A stretch of 64,000 nucleotides of DNA from Alopecurus myosuroides (GCA_028641055.1 CM054062.1:20765639-20829638), one strand, 5' to 3'; numbered from the stretch's first letter, positions 34,069-47,043 are shown. Notes: generated by a model from the sequence alone, not told the origin. Program-made: numbers and translations.

Positions 34069-36934
34069 TCCTACTCGTCCTCGAGTAGTTAAACGACAAA
34101 ACAATAATTTCTGAGGTGACATGCTACTAACATAACTTGATCAATCTAATGTAAAAGCATATGCACGCTGAGATTATAAAACTTTAAACACAGGCATGAT
34201 AAATAAAACTTTAATAATAAAGCATAGAAATTACTTTGCATCACAAAAAGTAACTCAAATAAAGGATCATGAATAATAATGCAAAGAAAGGTAAACGTTT
34301 GTTTCAGGTATAGAGAAAGCATGGAAAAGTGATATTTCGATAGTCCTTAAGAGTGGGGAAAAACATAAATGCCAGGACACCTTCAAAGTTTAAGAGGAAG
34401 ACTAGAACAAATAATATCATATCATGAAGTAATTATTGATGCTTATGGACAAATGCACATAGAACTCAGAATGGCAAAAATGCTCTCTCAACTGTGCATA
34501 AAGTTAGAAAATGGAGACTAAACATAAAAGTAAAAGGAAGGACCTTCGCAGAGGGAAGCAGGGATCACTCATGTGCTAGAGATTTTATTTTATTAAACAG
34601 GGGTATTAAAAGTTTGACACTCCTCCCATCCATCTTTCACAAACCATGGCTAACCGAATCCTCGGGTGCCTGCCAACAATCACATACCGTAGAGGAGTGT
34701 CTATATTTTGGAGATGTATGCTAATGTCAACGAATGGTAAACAGAAAATACAGTACGTCACAAGTCAATTGGATTCACAAGAGCGGCTCTCATGGTGAAG
34801 GACGCAAGTGGTGTAGAGTCATCCCTCTTTCTCTTTTGTTTATACAATTATGCTTTGACTGATAAATCAGGGGCAAAAATAGTGAAGAGAATTTGTTTGC
34901 ATTAATTTGGGGCTGGGCCCCCCGTTGCCAGCTCTTCTATCATTTGGATAAGCGGATGAAGCCACTAGTCCAGGGTGTGAAATCCAATCAACAAGTGAGA
35001 TACAGATTCTCTATTGACGTCCTCATGAGCAAAAACAGGAACATAAAGCAGGAGTAATTTTGAAGGTTTTAAAGGTAACACATGAGCAATTTACTTTGGA
35101 ATGGCAGTTAAATACGACATGTAGGTAGGTATGGTGGACACAATGGGAAAAACTTTGTTTTAAGGGAGTTTGGATGCACGTGTAGAGCTCATACTTAGTA
35201 CAGGTGGAGGCTAGCAAAAGACTCGGAGCGACAAATCAAGAGAGCATAAGAACCATAATGATGCATAGCGACATAAGCATCATTAATTAAAACATAAGCA
35301 GTATCACAAGTTCAAAAACTAAGTGGTCATGGAGGCTATTCGTGACTGGTTTGTAGTCATAAACATGGTGTGAGCATGCGCCAAGTCAACCAAATAAAAC
35401 ATTCGAAAGAGAGTACCATACATTGATGCTTTACTATGACAAGAACAACTCATGAATCTTTCAATACATACTAAACACTCTCAGCTATTTGAGTCTAGTC
35501 ATGCTACTCAATAGCCACAAGGCTTTAAAACTAAAATAACATTTAGCATGGCATGAAAAATTCCTAGCCATAGTTTATACAAGCTTCTACTAGTACTGTT
35601 ATCGATTCTACTTCAAGCAGCAATTTTCTTTTGTTTCTCCCAACAAGCGCCATACAAAACATGCTTTAACAAAGTTACTATTTAAGATACATCAAGCAAA
35701 CATGATAGTACTCAAATAATACTACCAAAACTAACAGCTCTAATAAGAGATTCATGCAAAACAGGAGCTGAATAAATGCAACAGCTAGACAGAGATTAAG
35801 AATACAATGTATTCTCATGAAAAAGCGGAGCGTGTCACTCTCCAATAAAAGAATTCTGGGGTCCAACCAAGATTATTATAAAATTAAAAAAAACTGAAAG
35901 CAAAAGCAAAAGAAAACTGAAACAAAAATAAAATACGCTCCAAGTAAAGCACATAAGATGCGACCGAATAAAAATATAATTTCACTAGAAGTGACCTGAT
36001 AATTTGTTGATGAAGAAGGGGATGCCTTGGGCATCCCCAAGCTTAGACGCTTGAGTCTTCTTGGAATTTTCTTGGATGTACCACTGGGGCATCCCCAAGC
36101 TTAGGCTTTTCAGTCTTCTTCTTCACATCATATCATCCTCTTCTCTTGACTCTTGAAAACTTCCCTCACATCAAAATTCTCACAATATTCATTAGCAACG
36201 TTAGTGCAATTGAAATAAGAAATTCACATGGTTCAGTTTCTCAAAAGACACATTAGCTACTGTCACAACTTCTTTCAAAACTCTTTTTCTCAAAAGAACA
36301 CCAAAAGAAAGAGATTAAGATGCAAATGCGATAAATGGCAGAAATCTGTCAAAACAGAACAACAGGTAAAGATCGATTTTTTCAAAGATCTTCTGTTGCT
36401 CAAATCAAAAATGGGTCTTCTAATAAATTTGAGTAATTGGCTGAGGAATAATCACAAAACAATTAAGATCATTATGATCTTCCAGGATTTTATACGATAT
36501 TTTACGGTGGATAGCAGAAATCTGCTTTCCGCGCGGAAATCTAAAAACCAACTCCAACTTTCCACTAGAGGCTTTACTTGGCTCAACAAAAACTCAAAAG
36601 AAAAGATACAGTGGGGTTTCCAAGGAAATAGACAACACCCAGGTGCAAGCACACCAAAGAAAACAAAGGAAAACTAAAAGAAAACAGAGAAATAAAACAG
36701 GTTGTCTCCCGGTAGCGCTTTTCTTTAACGCCTTTCAGCTAGGCATAGAAAAGTGGAATCAAGTAGATGCTCACACAAGACTTATGAATTAAGTAAAAGT
36801 GAGCATCAAGAAGCAAGTATAAAACAAATTTAAGTCTAACCCACTTCTATGCATAGGGATCTTGTAAAGAAATAAATTAAAGAAGCTCAAACTATAAATC
36901 ATGGGAAGGTAGAACAAGAGCAACTTCAAAACTT
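34069..36934 (-). repeat. 3' noncoding block of element F
   Basis: Matches the blocks of C and D in reverse order. Contains the 9-bp hairpin at 36018-36038. No gene seen. Confidence 0.6.
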
Positions 36935-38020
36935 TCAACAAAAAGAGAGGTGTTTTAGTAACATGAAAATTCCTACAACCATATTTTCCTCTCTATAATA
37001 ATTTTCAGTAGAGTCATGAACAAACTCAACAACATAATTATCACATAAAGCATGTTTGTCATGGCCTAAAAGCACACAACTCATATCAAGCTCAAAAATA
37101 GTGGGATCAAAATTTAAAATCAGCTCCTCTCTTTTCCCACTTTTAGCAATAGCAAAGCAAGATGATTGATCACTCATAAAAGGTATAGGACACATTATAG
37201 CAATCCTATTTTCAGTAGCATTATTATTCATAACATCAAGTAACATAGGAGCATCATCAAGAGCATTATCATAAGATTTGTCCAGGTAGCATGGATTATC
37301 ATAAATAACAGTAGCAATATCATTCTCACAAGTTTCATTCATAGTAGTATCAAGGTCACAAGTATAGAAAGTATCAATTTCATCAAATATTGTATGAGCT
37401 AAAGAGTTACTATCATTGGGAGGTAGACATGGGTAGCTCCATTCTTCCTCCTCTTGATCATCACTATCCTCCTCTTTTTCATCCAATGAGCTTCCAGATT
37501 CAGCAATTTCTTCTTCCATAGGCCCCTGCAAGGCATCAGTTACTTCCTTAGGTTGAGATAATTTATTAAGATATTGCATTATGTAGTAATTACAATCCCG
37601 TAATTATCAAAGCAATATTAAGTATATCATAAATCTCATATTTATAAGGTGCATCATCAATACTTTCAAGCAAATAGGCAATTTCGAATGAACCCTTCCA
37701 AGCAATAAATTCTTCAATTTGTTCCAGATCATATAATTCATAATTTCCCTTAACATAAGAAGATATGGTAACATTATCATTATACTCACATTGAAAAGGA
37801 GGTGTTTATACCTCCTACAGAAGCAAGATTTATCAAAGCAATAAGTAACATTATAGGTAGAGCACAAGTTTTTAGCATAGTCATGCAATTTATTAATTTT
37901 CTCCCATAAGTGTATTCCTTTTTGTGACAAGCGGTGTTCCTTATAATGTTTTTTTTGTTCATCCGTGAACCCACCTTGCCTAAAAGATCTAGTTTCAAAG
38001 ACATCAAACATTGATAGCAA
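36935..38020 (-). pseudogene. Unknown acidic ORFs of element F
   Basis: Two frames on the minus strand: 38020-37607 (MLSMFDVFETRSFRQGG, then a Cys-rich stretch with CFDKSCFCRRYKH) and 37579-36935 (acidic EEKEEDSDDQEEEEW, then Asp/Asn-rich, ending FVHDSTENYY). A frameshift or stop separates them near 37600. The same protein series is at 58141-59427 in K and at 45686-46890 in I. I recognise no domain. It sits in the gag position, so it may be a highly diverged structural protein. Confidence 0.55.
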
Positions 38021-38173
38021 GCATGATAAAGCAAAAATAACAACTAGAATAAGAACTAATTATTTTTGTGTTTTGATATAAAGAAGAAAAACAAGGAAAA
38101 AATAAAAACAAGGAAATAAACAAAATAAAGAGATTGAGAGTGAGAGACTCCCCTTGCCAGAAGACTTCCTTCT

Positions 38174-38190
38174 TCCCGGCAACGGCGCCA
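38174..38190 (-). other. Primer-binding site of element F (tRNA-Asp)
   Basis: Minus strand TGGCGCCGTTGCCGGGA, 11 bases inside the 5' LTR edge. Confidence 0.85.
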
Positions 38191-38201
38191 GAAAATATCC
38201 T

Positions 38202-39499
38202 TGATGCTCGTGGTTCACACGGTAGTTGGGAACCAAGGTTATCAATCAAGTAGGTATTTCCCCTTAGTTAGAAACCAAGGTTATCAATCAAGTAGGAGAA
38301 AGAGGAACTTCGGAAGGTTGATGCCACTAACGGTGGTGCTGGTGCTTCACCGGTGTCAGCAACAACGTGGAACCTGCACACAACTCAACCAAAATACTTT
38401 GCCCCAACGGTACAGTGAGGTTGTCAATCTCACCGGCCTTGCTGAAAACAAAGATTAGACTTATAGTGTGGAAAAACAGTGTATGCTTGCAGAAAGTAAA
38501 GAAAGCAGGAAATTGTTGTGGTTTTTTTAACAGTGTGGAAAAATGGAACGAGGTTCATGAATGCGGGCACTCTCACTGCTGTTTTCTCCCTAATGGCAAC
38601 AACACATCCTCCCCCTTCCTGTTTTTGTCACTCGAGCAAGGAAACAAGGAGGCATGAACCCACTATCGAGTATAAATACTCCCTCTTGGAGTCACTAGCA
38701 ACTACTTGGCCAGAATAACCACTAGCAACGGAGAGCATGCAAGATCACAAATAACATATGCAAATAAAGACTATAATCAACTTGGCATAAGGTTAATATT
38801 CATCGGATCTCAGCAAACACAGCACTGAGAATTACATAAGATCAATCTCGATCATGATAGGCAGCTCACAAGATCTAAACATGGACGCATATGAGGAGAA
38901 GACAACCATCTAGCTACAGCTGCGGACCCGTAGTCCAAGGATGAACTACTCACGCATCACTCCGGAGGTAGGCATGGTGATGGAGAAGCCTCCGGTGATG
39001 ATCTCCTCTCCGGCAGGGTGCCGAAAACAGCTTCAGAACCCCCCTGATCTGGGGTTGATGGTGACGGCGGCTGTGGAACTTTTTCAGGGATTTTGGTCAG
39101 GTGTTTAGGGTTTTCCATCCGGGGGGCTTAAATAGGCGAAAGGGCGAAGGCGGTGGAGGCCGGGGGCCCCACACCCATAGCTGGAACGGCTAGGGGGGCG
39201 CGCCACCCTATGGTGTGGCCCCCCTGCTGCCCCTCTTCGGCTCCTCTTCGGTCTTCTGGATGTTTCCGGGGAAAATAGGACTTCCGGGCTTCGAATTTTC
39301 CAATTCCGAGAATATTTCCAGAACAACTTTTCTGAAACTAAAAAATAGCAGAAAACAGGGAACTGGCTCTGTGGCATCTTGTTAATAGGTTAGTCCGGAA
39401 AATCGATAAAAATGACATAAACAAGGGACAAAACATGTAGCAATTGGCATAATATGATCATGGAGCATCGGAAATTAGGGATACATTTATGATGTATCA
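38202..39499 (-). repeat. 5' LTR of element F, internally deleted
   Basis: 1298 bp against 1589 for its partner. About 280 bp corresponding to 32840-33110 are missing at 38555, and a short stretch near 38235-38290 (TTTCCCCTTAGTTAGAAACC-type) is duplicated. Confidence 0.85.
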
Positions 39500-39575
39500 G
39501 GCCTCGAAGTGCAGAGGTTTCTAGAACAGCAGCAAGTTTCCCTTAAGTGGATCAACCAAGGTTTATCGAACTCAG

Positions 39576-40067
39576 TGACATGGGGATGACTCCCATGCCT
39601 ATCGGATGAGCCTACCTGGTCTAAGGCCCAGCATTAAAGTCCAGCGTGAGAGGCTACCTCATGGTTCTAGAAGGTCCGGTTACAGCCCACCCGCAAGACT
39701 TGCAGGACAAGATGGAATGTTTCCACCGACTAAAACTTGGGTTTGTAATCCCCCCGGGTACGGGTTTGAGACCCAGCCACCTATATAAGGGCTAGGAGAA
39801 CCACCTAGGGGGCATCCAATCTAGAGCATACACTATAGAAGACGCACCTCGAGATCCAATCTCTCGACCTGCGCACTCCCCATTGTAAGAAAACACCATA
39901 ATACAAAGACATACAAGCAGGAGTAAGGGTATTACCTCTACGAGGGCCCCGAACCTGGGTAAAATCGTGCCCCCTGTTAGTCGTCGTGTCCACCAGTGCC
40001 TATATCGTTCCTCTACTTGAAACCCTACTGATTCACCCGAGGGATTTGTTGATATGAGTCATCAACA
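39576..40067 (+). mobile_element. Element G: solo LTR of a Ty3/gypsy element
   Basis: Starts TGACATGGGG and ends AGTCATCAACA, flanked by CTCAG (39571-39575 and 40068-40072). TATA box CTATATAAGG near 39781 and the U5 motif GAGGGCCCCGAACCTGGGTA at 39942-39961 set the plus orientation. Length 492 bp; no coding. Confidence 0.88.
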
Positions 40068-41381
40068 CTCAGGGAGGTAGAGGTCAAAGATATCCCTCTC
40101 AAGCAACCCCGCAATTACGATACAAGAAGTCTCTTGTGTCCTCAACACACCTAATACAATTTTCAGTTGTATAGGTGCACTAGTTCGGTGAAGAGATAGT
40201 GAAATACAAGTAATATGGATGATTATAAGTAGTAATTGCAATCTGAAATAAAAATGGCAGCAAGCAAACATGTAGCAGAACTGGTTGTAAACGGTGTTTC
40301 AATGCTTAGCAACAAGGCCTAGGGATCATACTTTCACTAGTGGACACTCTCAACAATAATAACACAATTGAATACATAAATATCCTCTCTTCACTATGCT
40401 ACTCTGAACCACTCTCCGGCTGGATAACGAACACCAATCATTGCGTAGGGCTACAAAAGCACACCTTAGAGTCGCATTCCCCACTAGGTAACCCCACACT
40501 GTCACCTTGGGCCCTAGATGGTTCCAGACAAACACCACAATTTCATATGGTCATCCAACACAAAATATATAAATCATGATAAGCCACACACGGTGCACAC
40601 ACTGTCACCTTTACACCGTGGGACAAAAGTGTCTCCGGAGATCTCATTAATAAAACCACCTGAGTATCATAATAGATGAAGAGTAACATCTACTTATTCA
40701 ATTAGATTACAAAGATTATGATCACATAAAGATCACACCATGGGAGAGAGATGAAACACATAGCTACCGGTGGAGCCCTCAGCCTCGGGGGAGAACTACT
40801 CCCTCCTCATCATGGGAGTCAAGAACGGCGATGAAGATGGCGATGGAGTCGATGGAGATGGCTCCAGGGGCACTTCCCTGTCCCTGTAGAGTGCGGAAAC
40901 AGAGATTTCTGTCCCCCCAAAACTTGTCTTCAATGGCGGCGGAGCTACAAAACTTTTCGTGGAAGGAGGCCTGATTGATTTAGGGTTTTTGCGTCGGGGG
41001 GAATAAATAGGCGAAAGGGCGATGTCGGTGGGCGCCCGAGGGGCGCACACCATGTGGTGGCACGGCCAGGGGGACCTGCACCACCCTATAGTGTGGCCAC
41101 CTTGTTGCCATCCTCCGTCTATGATTTGGACGTCGTTGACGTGTCGAAAAAAATAGGACCCTCGGATTTTGTTTCGTCCAATTCCGAGAATATTTTCAGA
41201 ACAACTTTTCTGAAACTAAAAACATCAGAAAATAGGAACTGGCACTATGGCATCTTGTCAATAGGTTAGTCCCAGAAAATCTAAAAAAATGCTATGAAGT
41301 GTATATAAAACATGTAGCAATTGGCATGAAAACAACATGGAACATCAGAAATTATAGATACGTTTGAGACGTATCAGTGCT

Positions 41382-41763
41382 CCTCGCACGCGGTGAAATT
41401 CACATCGTTTGAAGCAGGTGCAGAGCTGCTGTACGAAGAACTGGTATGCGGCCATGTTGGCATCCTTTGCGTCCCAGTTGTCAGAGTTCTGCTGGACGAC
41501 GAGGTCAGAGTCGCCGAAGCATAGTATGCAATGGATGTTCATCTCCTGGGCCAGCCGAGGCCTTGGACGAGTGCCTCGTATTCGGTCATGTTTGTTGGAG
41601 GCTTGAAGTTAATTTGTAGGGCGTACTCCAACCGGTCTCCCTTGGACGAGGTGATGGCAATTCCGTCTCCTAGGGCCCCGCTCATTTTGGAACCGTCGAA
41701 ATGCATCCACCAGTAGGCGGAGTCGGGAACCGGGGGGAGGTATTGTGTCTCCGCCCAGTCGAC
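41382..41763 (-). pseudogene. RNase H domain of element B
   Basis: The minus strand encodes a plant gypsy-type RNase H. It begins with the first catalytic Asp context (MHFDGSKMSGALGDG, near 41700), then EYALQINFKPPTNMTEYEAL. After a frameshift near 41545 comes DSDLVVQQ, ending FHRVRGA where element E interrupts. RT would lie further right but is replaced by fragment H at 41764. Confidence 0.8.
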
Positions 41764-42201
41764 TTATCTCTACGCACGCTTCTATTATTGTAGACAGTGT
41801 TGGGCCTCCAAGTGCAGAGGTTTGTAGAACAGCAGGAAGTTTCCCTTAAGTGGATCACCCAAGGTTTATCGAACTCAGGGAGGAAGAGGTCAAAGGTATC
41901 CCTCTCAAGCAACCCTGCAATTACGATACAAGAAGTCTCTTGTGTCCCCAACACACCTAATACAATTGTCAGTTGTATAGGTGCACTATCTCGGTGAAGA
42001 TAGAGTAAAATACAAGTGATATGGATGATTATAAGTGACAATAGCAATCTGAAATAAAAATGGCAGCAAGCAAACATGTAGAAGAACTGAATGTAAACGG
42101 TGTTTCAATGCTTAGAAACAAGGCCTAGAGATCCTACTTTCACTAGTGGACACTCTCAACAATGATAACATAATTAATGCATAAATATCGCTCTTCACTA
42201 T
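41764..42201 (-). repeat. H: LTR fragment of the C family
   Basis: Aligns with the terminal 430 bp of LTRs C and E in reverse. Its first bases are mutated (TTATC for TGATG). It stops abruptly where element I begins, so it is truncated or split. Confidence 0.75.
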
Positions 42202-42828
42202 TGATGGTGCAGGTCTTGCACTCGTTGGGAAACCCCAAGAGGAAGGTATGATGAGCACAGTAGCAGTTTTCCCTCAGAAAGAAACCAAGGTTAGTAAGAG
42301 GAAGGAGTAACTTCAAAAGGTTGATGCCGCTGAGATGGCAGGGCGCATTACCGGTTCAGCAGCAACGTGGAACCTAACAACACAAACAATTCACTTTGCC
42401 CCAACAAAGCAATGAGGTTGTCAATCTCACCAGTTTTGCTGATAACAAAGAGGTTAAATGTATGGTGTGGAAAACAATATGAAAATTGTATGAAAGCAGT
42501 AGCAACAGTGTGAAAATAGTGGGAGCAGTGTGTGTATTATCAGAATGAGAAAATGGACCGGGTCCATTGTTCACTAGAGGTGTCTCTCCATAAAAGATAA
42601 ATAACATGCGTGGTAAACAAATTACAGCCAGGCAATTGATAGAAATGAAGGCTGCACCGTAGTGCATATGCAAGACATAAAGATAACTATGCGATTCATG
42701 CGGCATCTTGTCAATAGATTAGTCTCGGAAATCGATAAAAATGACATAAAGTGTATAGCAAACATGTAGGAAATAACATGGAAACAAAATGGAACATCAG
42801 AAACTAAGGACACGTTTATGACGTATTA
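42202..42828 (-). repeat. 3' LTR of element I, internally deleted
   Basis: 627 bp against about 1580 for K. It starts TGATGGTGCAGGTC (plus strand), the reverse of K's LTR end, and ends ACGTATTA, so the terminal dinucleotide is mutated. Confidence 0.75.
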
Positions 42829-45685
42829 ACATTCCCAATCTTAGTTCCTACTCGTCCTCGAGTAGGTAAACGATAAAAACACAGAATTTCTAAGGTGACA
42901 TGCTACCAACATAAACTTGATCATCAATATTGTAAAAGCATATGTAAGCTGAGATCATAGTACTTTAAACACAAGCATCATAGATATAATTCTAGCAATA
43001 AAACATAGCAATCACTTTGCATCCTGAGAAGTAACACAAATAAAAGATCATGAATAATACTGCACTGAAAGATATACGTTTGTTTCAAGCATAGAGATAA
43101 CATGGCAAAGTGATATTTCGCTTGTCCTTAAGAGTGGGGCAAAATCTAAATGCCAGAATACCTTCAAAGTTCATGAGGAAGACTAGAACAAATAATTAGA
43201 GAACAAACAATAACACATCATGAATCGATTAATAATGTTTCTGGGACAAATGCACATTAAACTCAGAATGGCAAGTATGTTCTCTCAACTGTGCATAAAG
43301 TTAGAAGATGGAGACTCAACATAAAAGTAAAAGAAAGGCCCTTCGCAGAGGGAAGCAGGGATCAACTCATGTGCTAGAGCTTTTACTTTATTAAACAGAG
43401 GTATAAAATGTCTGACACTCCTCCAACCATCTTACACAAACCATGGCTAACTAAATCCTCGGGTGCCTGCCAACAATCACTTACCGTGGAGGAGTGTCTA
43501 TTTTTTGGAGAGGTGTATGCTTATGTCAACGAATGGTAAACACAAAATACAGTACGTGACAAGCCAATTAGACTTCACAAGAGAGGATCCCATAGAAGGA
43601 CGCATCTGGGTAGAAGGCCATCCCTCTTTCTCTTTTGTTTACACAATTATGCTTTGATTGATAAATTAGGGGGAAAATAGTGTAGAGAATTTGTTGTTAT
43701 CAATTTGGGGCTGGGCACCCTGCTGCCAGATCTTCTATCAATTCGATAAGCGTATGAAGCCACTAGTCGAGGGCGTGAAAGTCTAATCAACAAGTGAGAT
43801 AAAGATTATTTATTTACGTCCTCATGAGCTAAAACAGGAAGACAAAACATGAGTAATTTTAAAAGTTTTAAAGGTAACACATGAGAAATTTACTTTAGAG
43901 TAGCAGTTAAATACCACATGTAGGTAGGTATGGTGGACACATTTGAAAACTTTGGTTTTTGGGAGTTGGATGCACGAGTAGAGCTCATTACTCAGTACAG
44001 GCGGAGGCTAGCAAAAGACTGGGAGCGACAAATCAAGAGAGCATAACTGCCATAATCATGCATAGCGACATAAACATCATTAATGAAAGCATAAGTGGTA
44101 CCACAAGTTCAAAAACTAAATGATCACAGAGGCTATAAGTGACTGGTTCATAGTCATAAACATGGTGTAAGCACGCGCCAAGTCAACCAAATAAAACATT
44201 CAAAGTTGAACACCACAAATTTATGCTTCAATATGACAAGAACAACTCATGATTCTTTCAATGGCACATTAAACACTCTCAGCTATTTGAGAAAATCATG
44301 CTACAAAATAATCACTAGGCTTTATAATTAAAATAACATCTAGCATGATACGAAAAAAAAGTCTAGCCACAGTCTATACCAGCTTCTATTTGCATCGTTA
44401 TAAATTCTACTACATGCAGCAGTTTCTTTTCCGAACAAGCACCATAAAAAATATGTTTTAACAAAAACTCTCTAAATGATACAGCAAGCAAACATGAGAT
44501 TACTCACACAACATTACTAAAACTAACATATCTGAATAAGAGATGCAATAAAAACAAGAGCTAAACAGGAATTTTGCAGCAACTAGAAGAAAAACTAAGA
44601 ATACAAGCATAACGAGTATTCAAACGAAAAAGCGGAGCGTGTATCTCTCTCAAACAAGGAATTCTAGGGTCCAACTATATTATTGCATCAAGGAGAACAA
44701 AGGAAAACAAAAGAAAAACAAACAGACGCTCCAAGTATTCTTCATATGATGTGACTGAATAAAAATATAGTTTCACTAGAAGTGACCTGATAAATTGTTG
44801 ATGAAGAAGGAGATGCCTTGGGAATCCCCAAGCTTAGATGTTTGAGTCTTCTTAGAATTTTCTACGATGAATCACGGGGGCATCTCAAGCTTTTCCGTTG
44901 CACTCTTCTTGATCACATTATATCACCCTGTTCTCTTGACCCTTGAAAACTTCCTTCACACCACTCTCAAAGAGTAATTCGCATTAGAGGGTTAGTGCAA
45001 CAATAAAAAATCTATGGATTCTGTATAGGAACAAGTGCTTTTGATACTTTTAAACATTAGCTACAGCCACTGATGTTACGTGAAGCAAATAAATCCACTT
45101 GTCATCGTAAAAGAGCAAATGCAAGAAAAATGACAGAATCTGCCGAAACCAGAACAGTCTGTAAAGACGAATTTTTTCGGGGCACTTACGTTGCTCAGAT
45201 AAAAAAACTTAAAGAAATAAAAATTTGCGGAATTAGCTGAGGAATAAGCAGAAAAAATCAGGTCATTTTGATCTTTCTGTGAATTATGTGATTTTTTACG
45301 ATGACGGTAGAAATCTGTTTCCTGCGCAGAAATCCAAAACCAACTCCAACTCTCGTCAGAAACTTTACTTGGCATAGCTAAAACATGAAAATAAAGATAG
45401 AAAGGAGTTTCTACAGAAGTATACAACCCCTTGACTCAAATAAAACGTAGAAAAAGAAAGCAAAAATACAACCATGGGTTATCTCCCAAGAAGTGCTTTT
45501 CTTTAACGTCTTTTAGCTAGGCCCAGAAAAGTGGATTCACGTGTTTTCAAGTGAATAAGATGCTCACATAAGAAATATGAATTAAGAAAAAGAGAGCATA
45601 AAGAAGAAATTATAAAACAAATTTAAGTCTAACCCACTTTCTATTCATAGGAATCATGTAAAAAAGTAAATTAAAGAAGCTCAAA
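42829..45685 (-). repeat. 3' noncoding block of element I
   Basis: Same block as 34069-36934. The hairpin is degenerate here (44819-44829, GAATCCCC for GCATCCCC). No gene seen. Confidence 0.6.
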
Positions 45686-46890
45686 CTAGAAATCATGGGA
45701 AGGTAGAACAATAGCAATATCAAAACTTTCAAAAAAAGAGAGGTGTTTTAGTAACATGAAAATTGCTACAACCATATTTTCCTCTTTCATAATAATTTTT
45801 AGTAGCATCATGAACAAACTCAACAACATAATTATCACATAAAGCATCTTTGTCATGTCTAAAAGCACACAATTCATATCAAGCTCAAAAACAGTGGGAT
45901 CAAAATTTAAAATCAACTCCTCTTTTTTCCCACTTTTAGCAATAGCAAAGCAAGATGATTGAGCACTCATAAAAGGTATAGGACACATTATAGCAATCCT
46001 ATTTTCAGTAGCATTATAATTTATAACATCAAGTAACATAGGACCATCTTCTAGAGCATTATCATATAAATTTTCTAAACAAACTTCCTCATTATCATGC
46101 ATATCAATAGTTGGAATAAATAGAGGATTATCATAGGATTTATCAAAGTAGCAAGGATTATCAAAAATAACATTAGCAATATCATTCTCACAAGTTTAAT
46201 TCATAGTAGTATCAAGGTCACAAGTATAGCAAGTATAAATTTCATCAAATATTATATGAGTTAATGAGTTACTATCATTGGAAGGTAGACATGGGTAGCT
46301 CCATTATTCCTCATCACTCTCCTCCTCTTTTTCATCCAATGAGTTTACAGATTCAGCAGTTTCTTCTTCCATAGGCTCCTGCAAGGCATTAGTCTCCCCC
46401 TTTGGGAGAGAGCATCTATTAAGATATTTAAGTATGTAGTAATTACAATCCTTGTAATTATCAAAGCAATATTCAAGTATATCATAAATCTCATATTTAT
46501 AAGGTGCATCATCAATATTTTCAAGAAAATAAGCAATATCGAATGCACCCTTCCAAGCAATAAATTTCTCAGTTTGTTCCACATCATCAAAGTCATAATT
46601 TTCCCTTAACATAAGAAGATATGATAACATCATCATTATACTCACATTGAAAAGGAGGTGTTTATGCCTCCTACAGCAACAAGATTTATTAAAACAATAA
46701 GTAACATTATAAGTAGAGCACAAGTTTCTAGAAATGATATGAAATTTATTAATTTTCTCCCATAAGTGTATCCCTTTTTGTGACAAGCGGTGTTACTTAT
46801 AATATTTTTGTTGTTCTTCCGTGAATCGATATTGCCAATAAGATATAGTTTCAAAGACGTCAACCATTGATAGCGAGCATGATAAAGCGA
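45686..46890 (-). pseudogene. Unknown acidic ORFs of element I
   Basis: Minus-strand frames 46786-46304 (Cys-rich FNKSCCCRRHKHLLF, then acidic EEKEEESDEE) and 46102-45686 (AIMCPIPFMSAQSSCFAIAKSG and a broken DMTKMLYVII end). Homologous to the frames at 36935-38020 and 58141-59427; frameshifted. Function unknown. Confidence 0.5.
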
Positions 46891-46900
46891 AAAATAACAC

Positions 46901-47041
46901 CACACCGACGTTGAGATCGTCAAAATGTGCCCTCCTCACCCAGACAACGTCATGATGGACGTTTAAGTTAAGACTTATGTTACCTATTTATGATGTGTCC
47001 TCTTATCTACTGTTGTGACTTTTTGTTCTGCTACATTAAGT
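46901..47041. other. Intergenic sequence left of the gene island
   Basis: Repeat homology ends near 46900 and ordinary single-copy-looking sequence begins. No gene seen. Confidence 0.4.
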
Positions 47042-47043
47042 TA

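Larger units (their letters stand above)
32462..39499 (-). mobile_element. Element F: complete non-autonomous Athila-like element
   Basis: LTRs at 32462-34050 and 38202-39499; target duplication GGCCT (32457-32461 and 39500-39504). Primer site on the right, polypurine tract on the left, so it reads on the minus strand. The internal region has only an unknown acidic ORF series and the shared noncoding block. Confidence 0.92.
32418..41376 (-). mobile_element. Element E: solo LTR of the C family, expanded by F and G
   Basis: The left edge TGATGTCTAC and right edge ACGTATCA are flanked by GTGCT (32413-32417 and 41377-41381). Subtracting F and G with their duplications leaves about 1.42 kb that is one complete LTR like 14060-15482, reversed. 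No internal region exists, so it is a solo LTR from recombination between two LTRs. It interrupts RNase H of element B. Confidence 0.88.
8458..41763 (-). mobile_element. Element B: Tat-lineage Ty3/gypsy retrotransposon, minus strand, split by nested insertions
   Basis: Reading the minus strand: RNase H (41763-41382), insertion E, end of RNase H to integrase core (32412-30962), insertion C, integrase C-terminus (14059-13801), spacer, antisense gene on the plus strand (9557-12904), polypurine tract (8997-8988) and 3' LTR from 8987 leftward. Joining across E and C after removing one target copy keeps pol in frame. The 5' portion (LTR, gag, protease, RT) is absent; the sequence right of 41763 is other repeats. 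The left LTR edge is uncertain: it could reach A at 8357, or A may be inserted in it. Confidence 0.85.
42202..46900 (-). mobile_element. Element I: truncated Athila-like element
   Basis: 3' LTR at 42202-42828, then internal sequence to about 46900, where homology to F and K ends. The 5' LTR and primer site are missing. Minus strand, same protein series as F and K. Confidence 0.8.
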
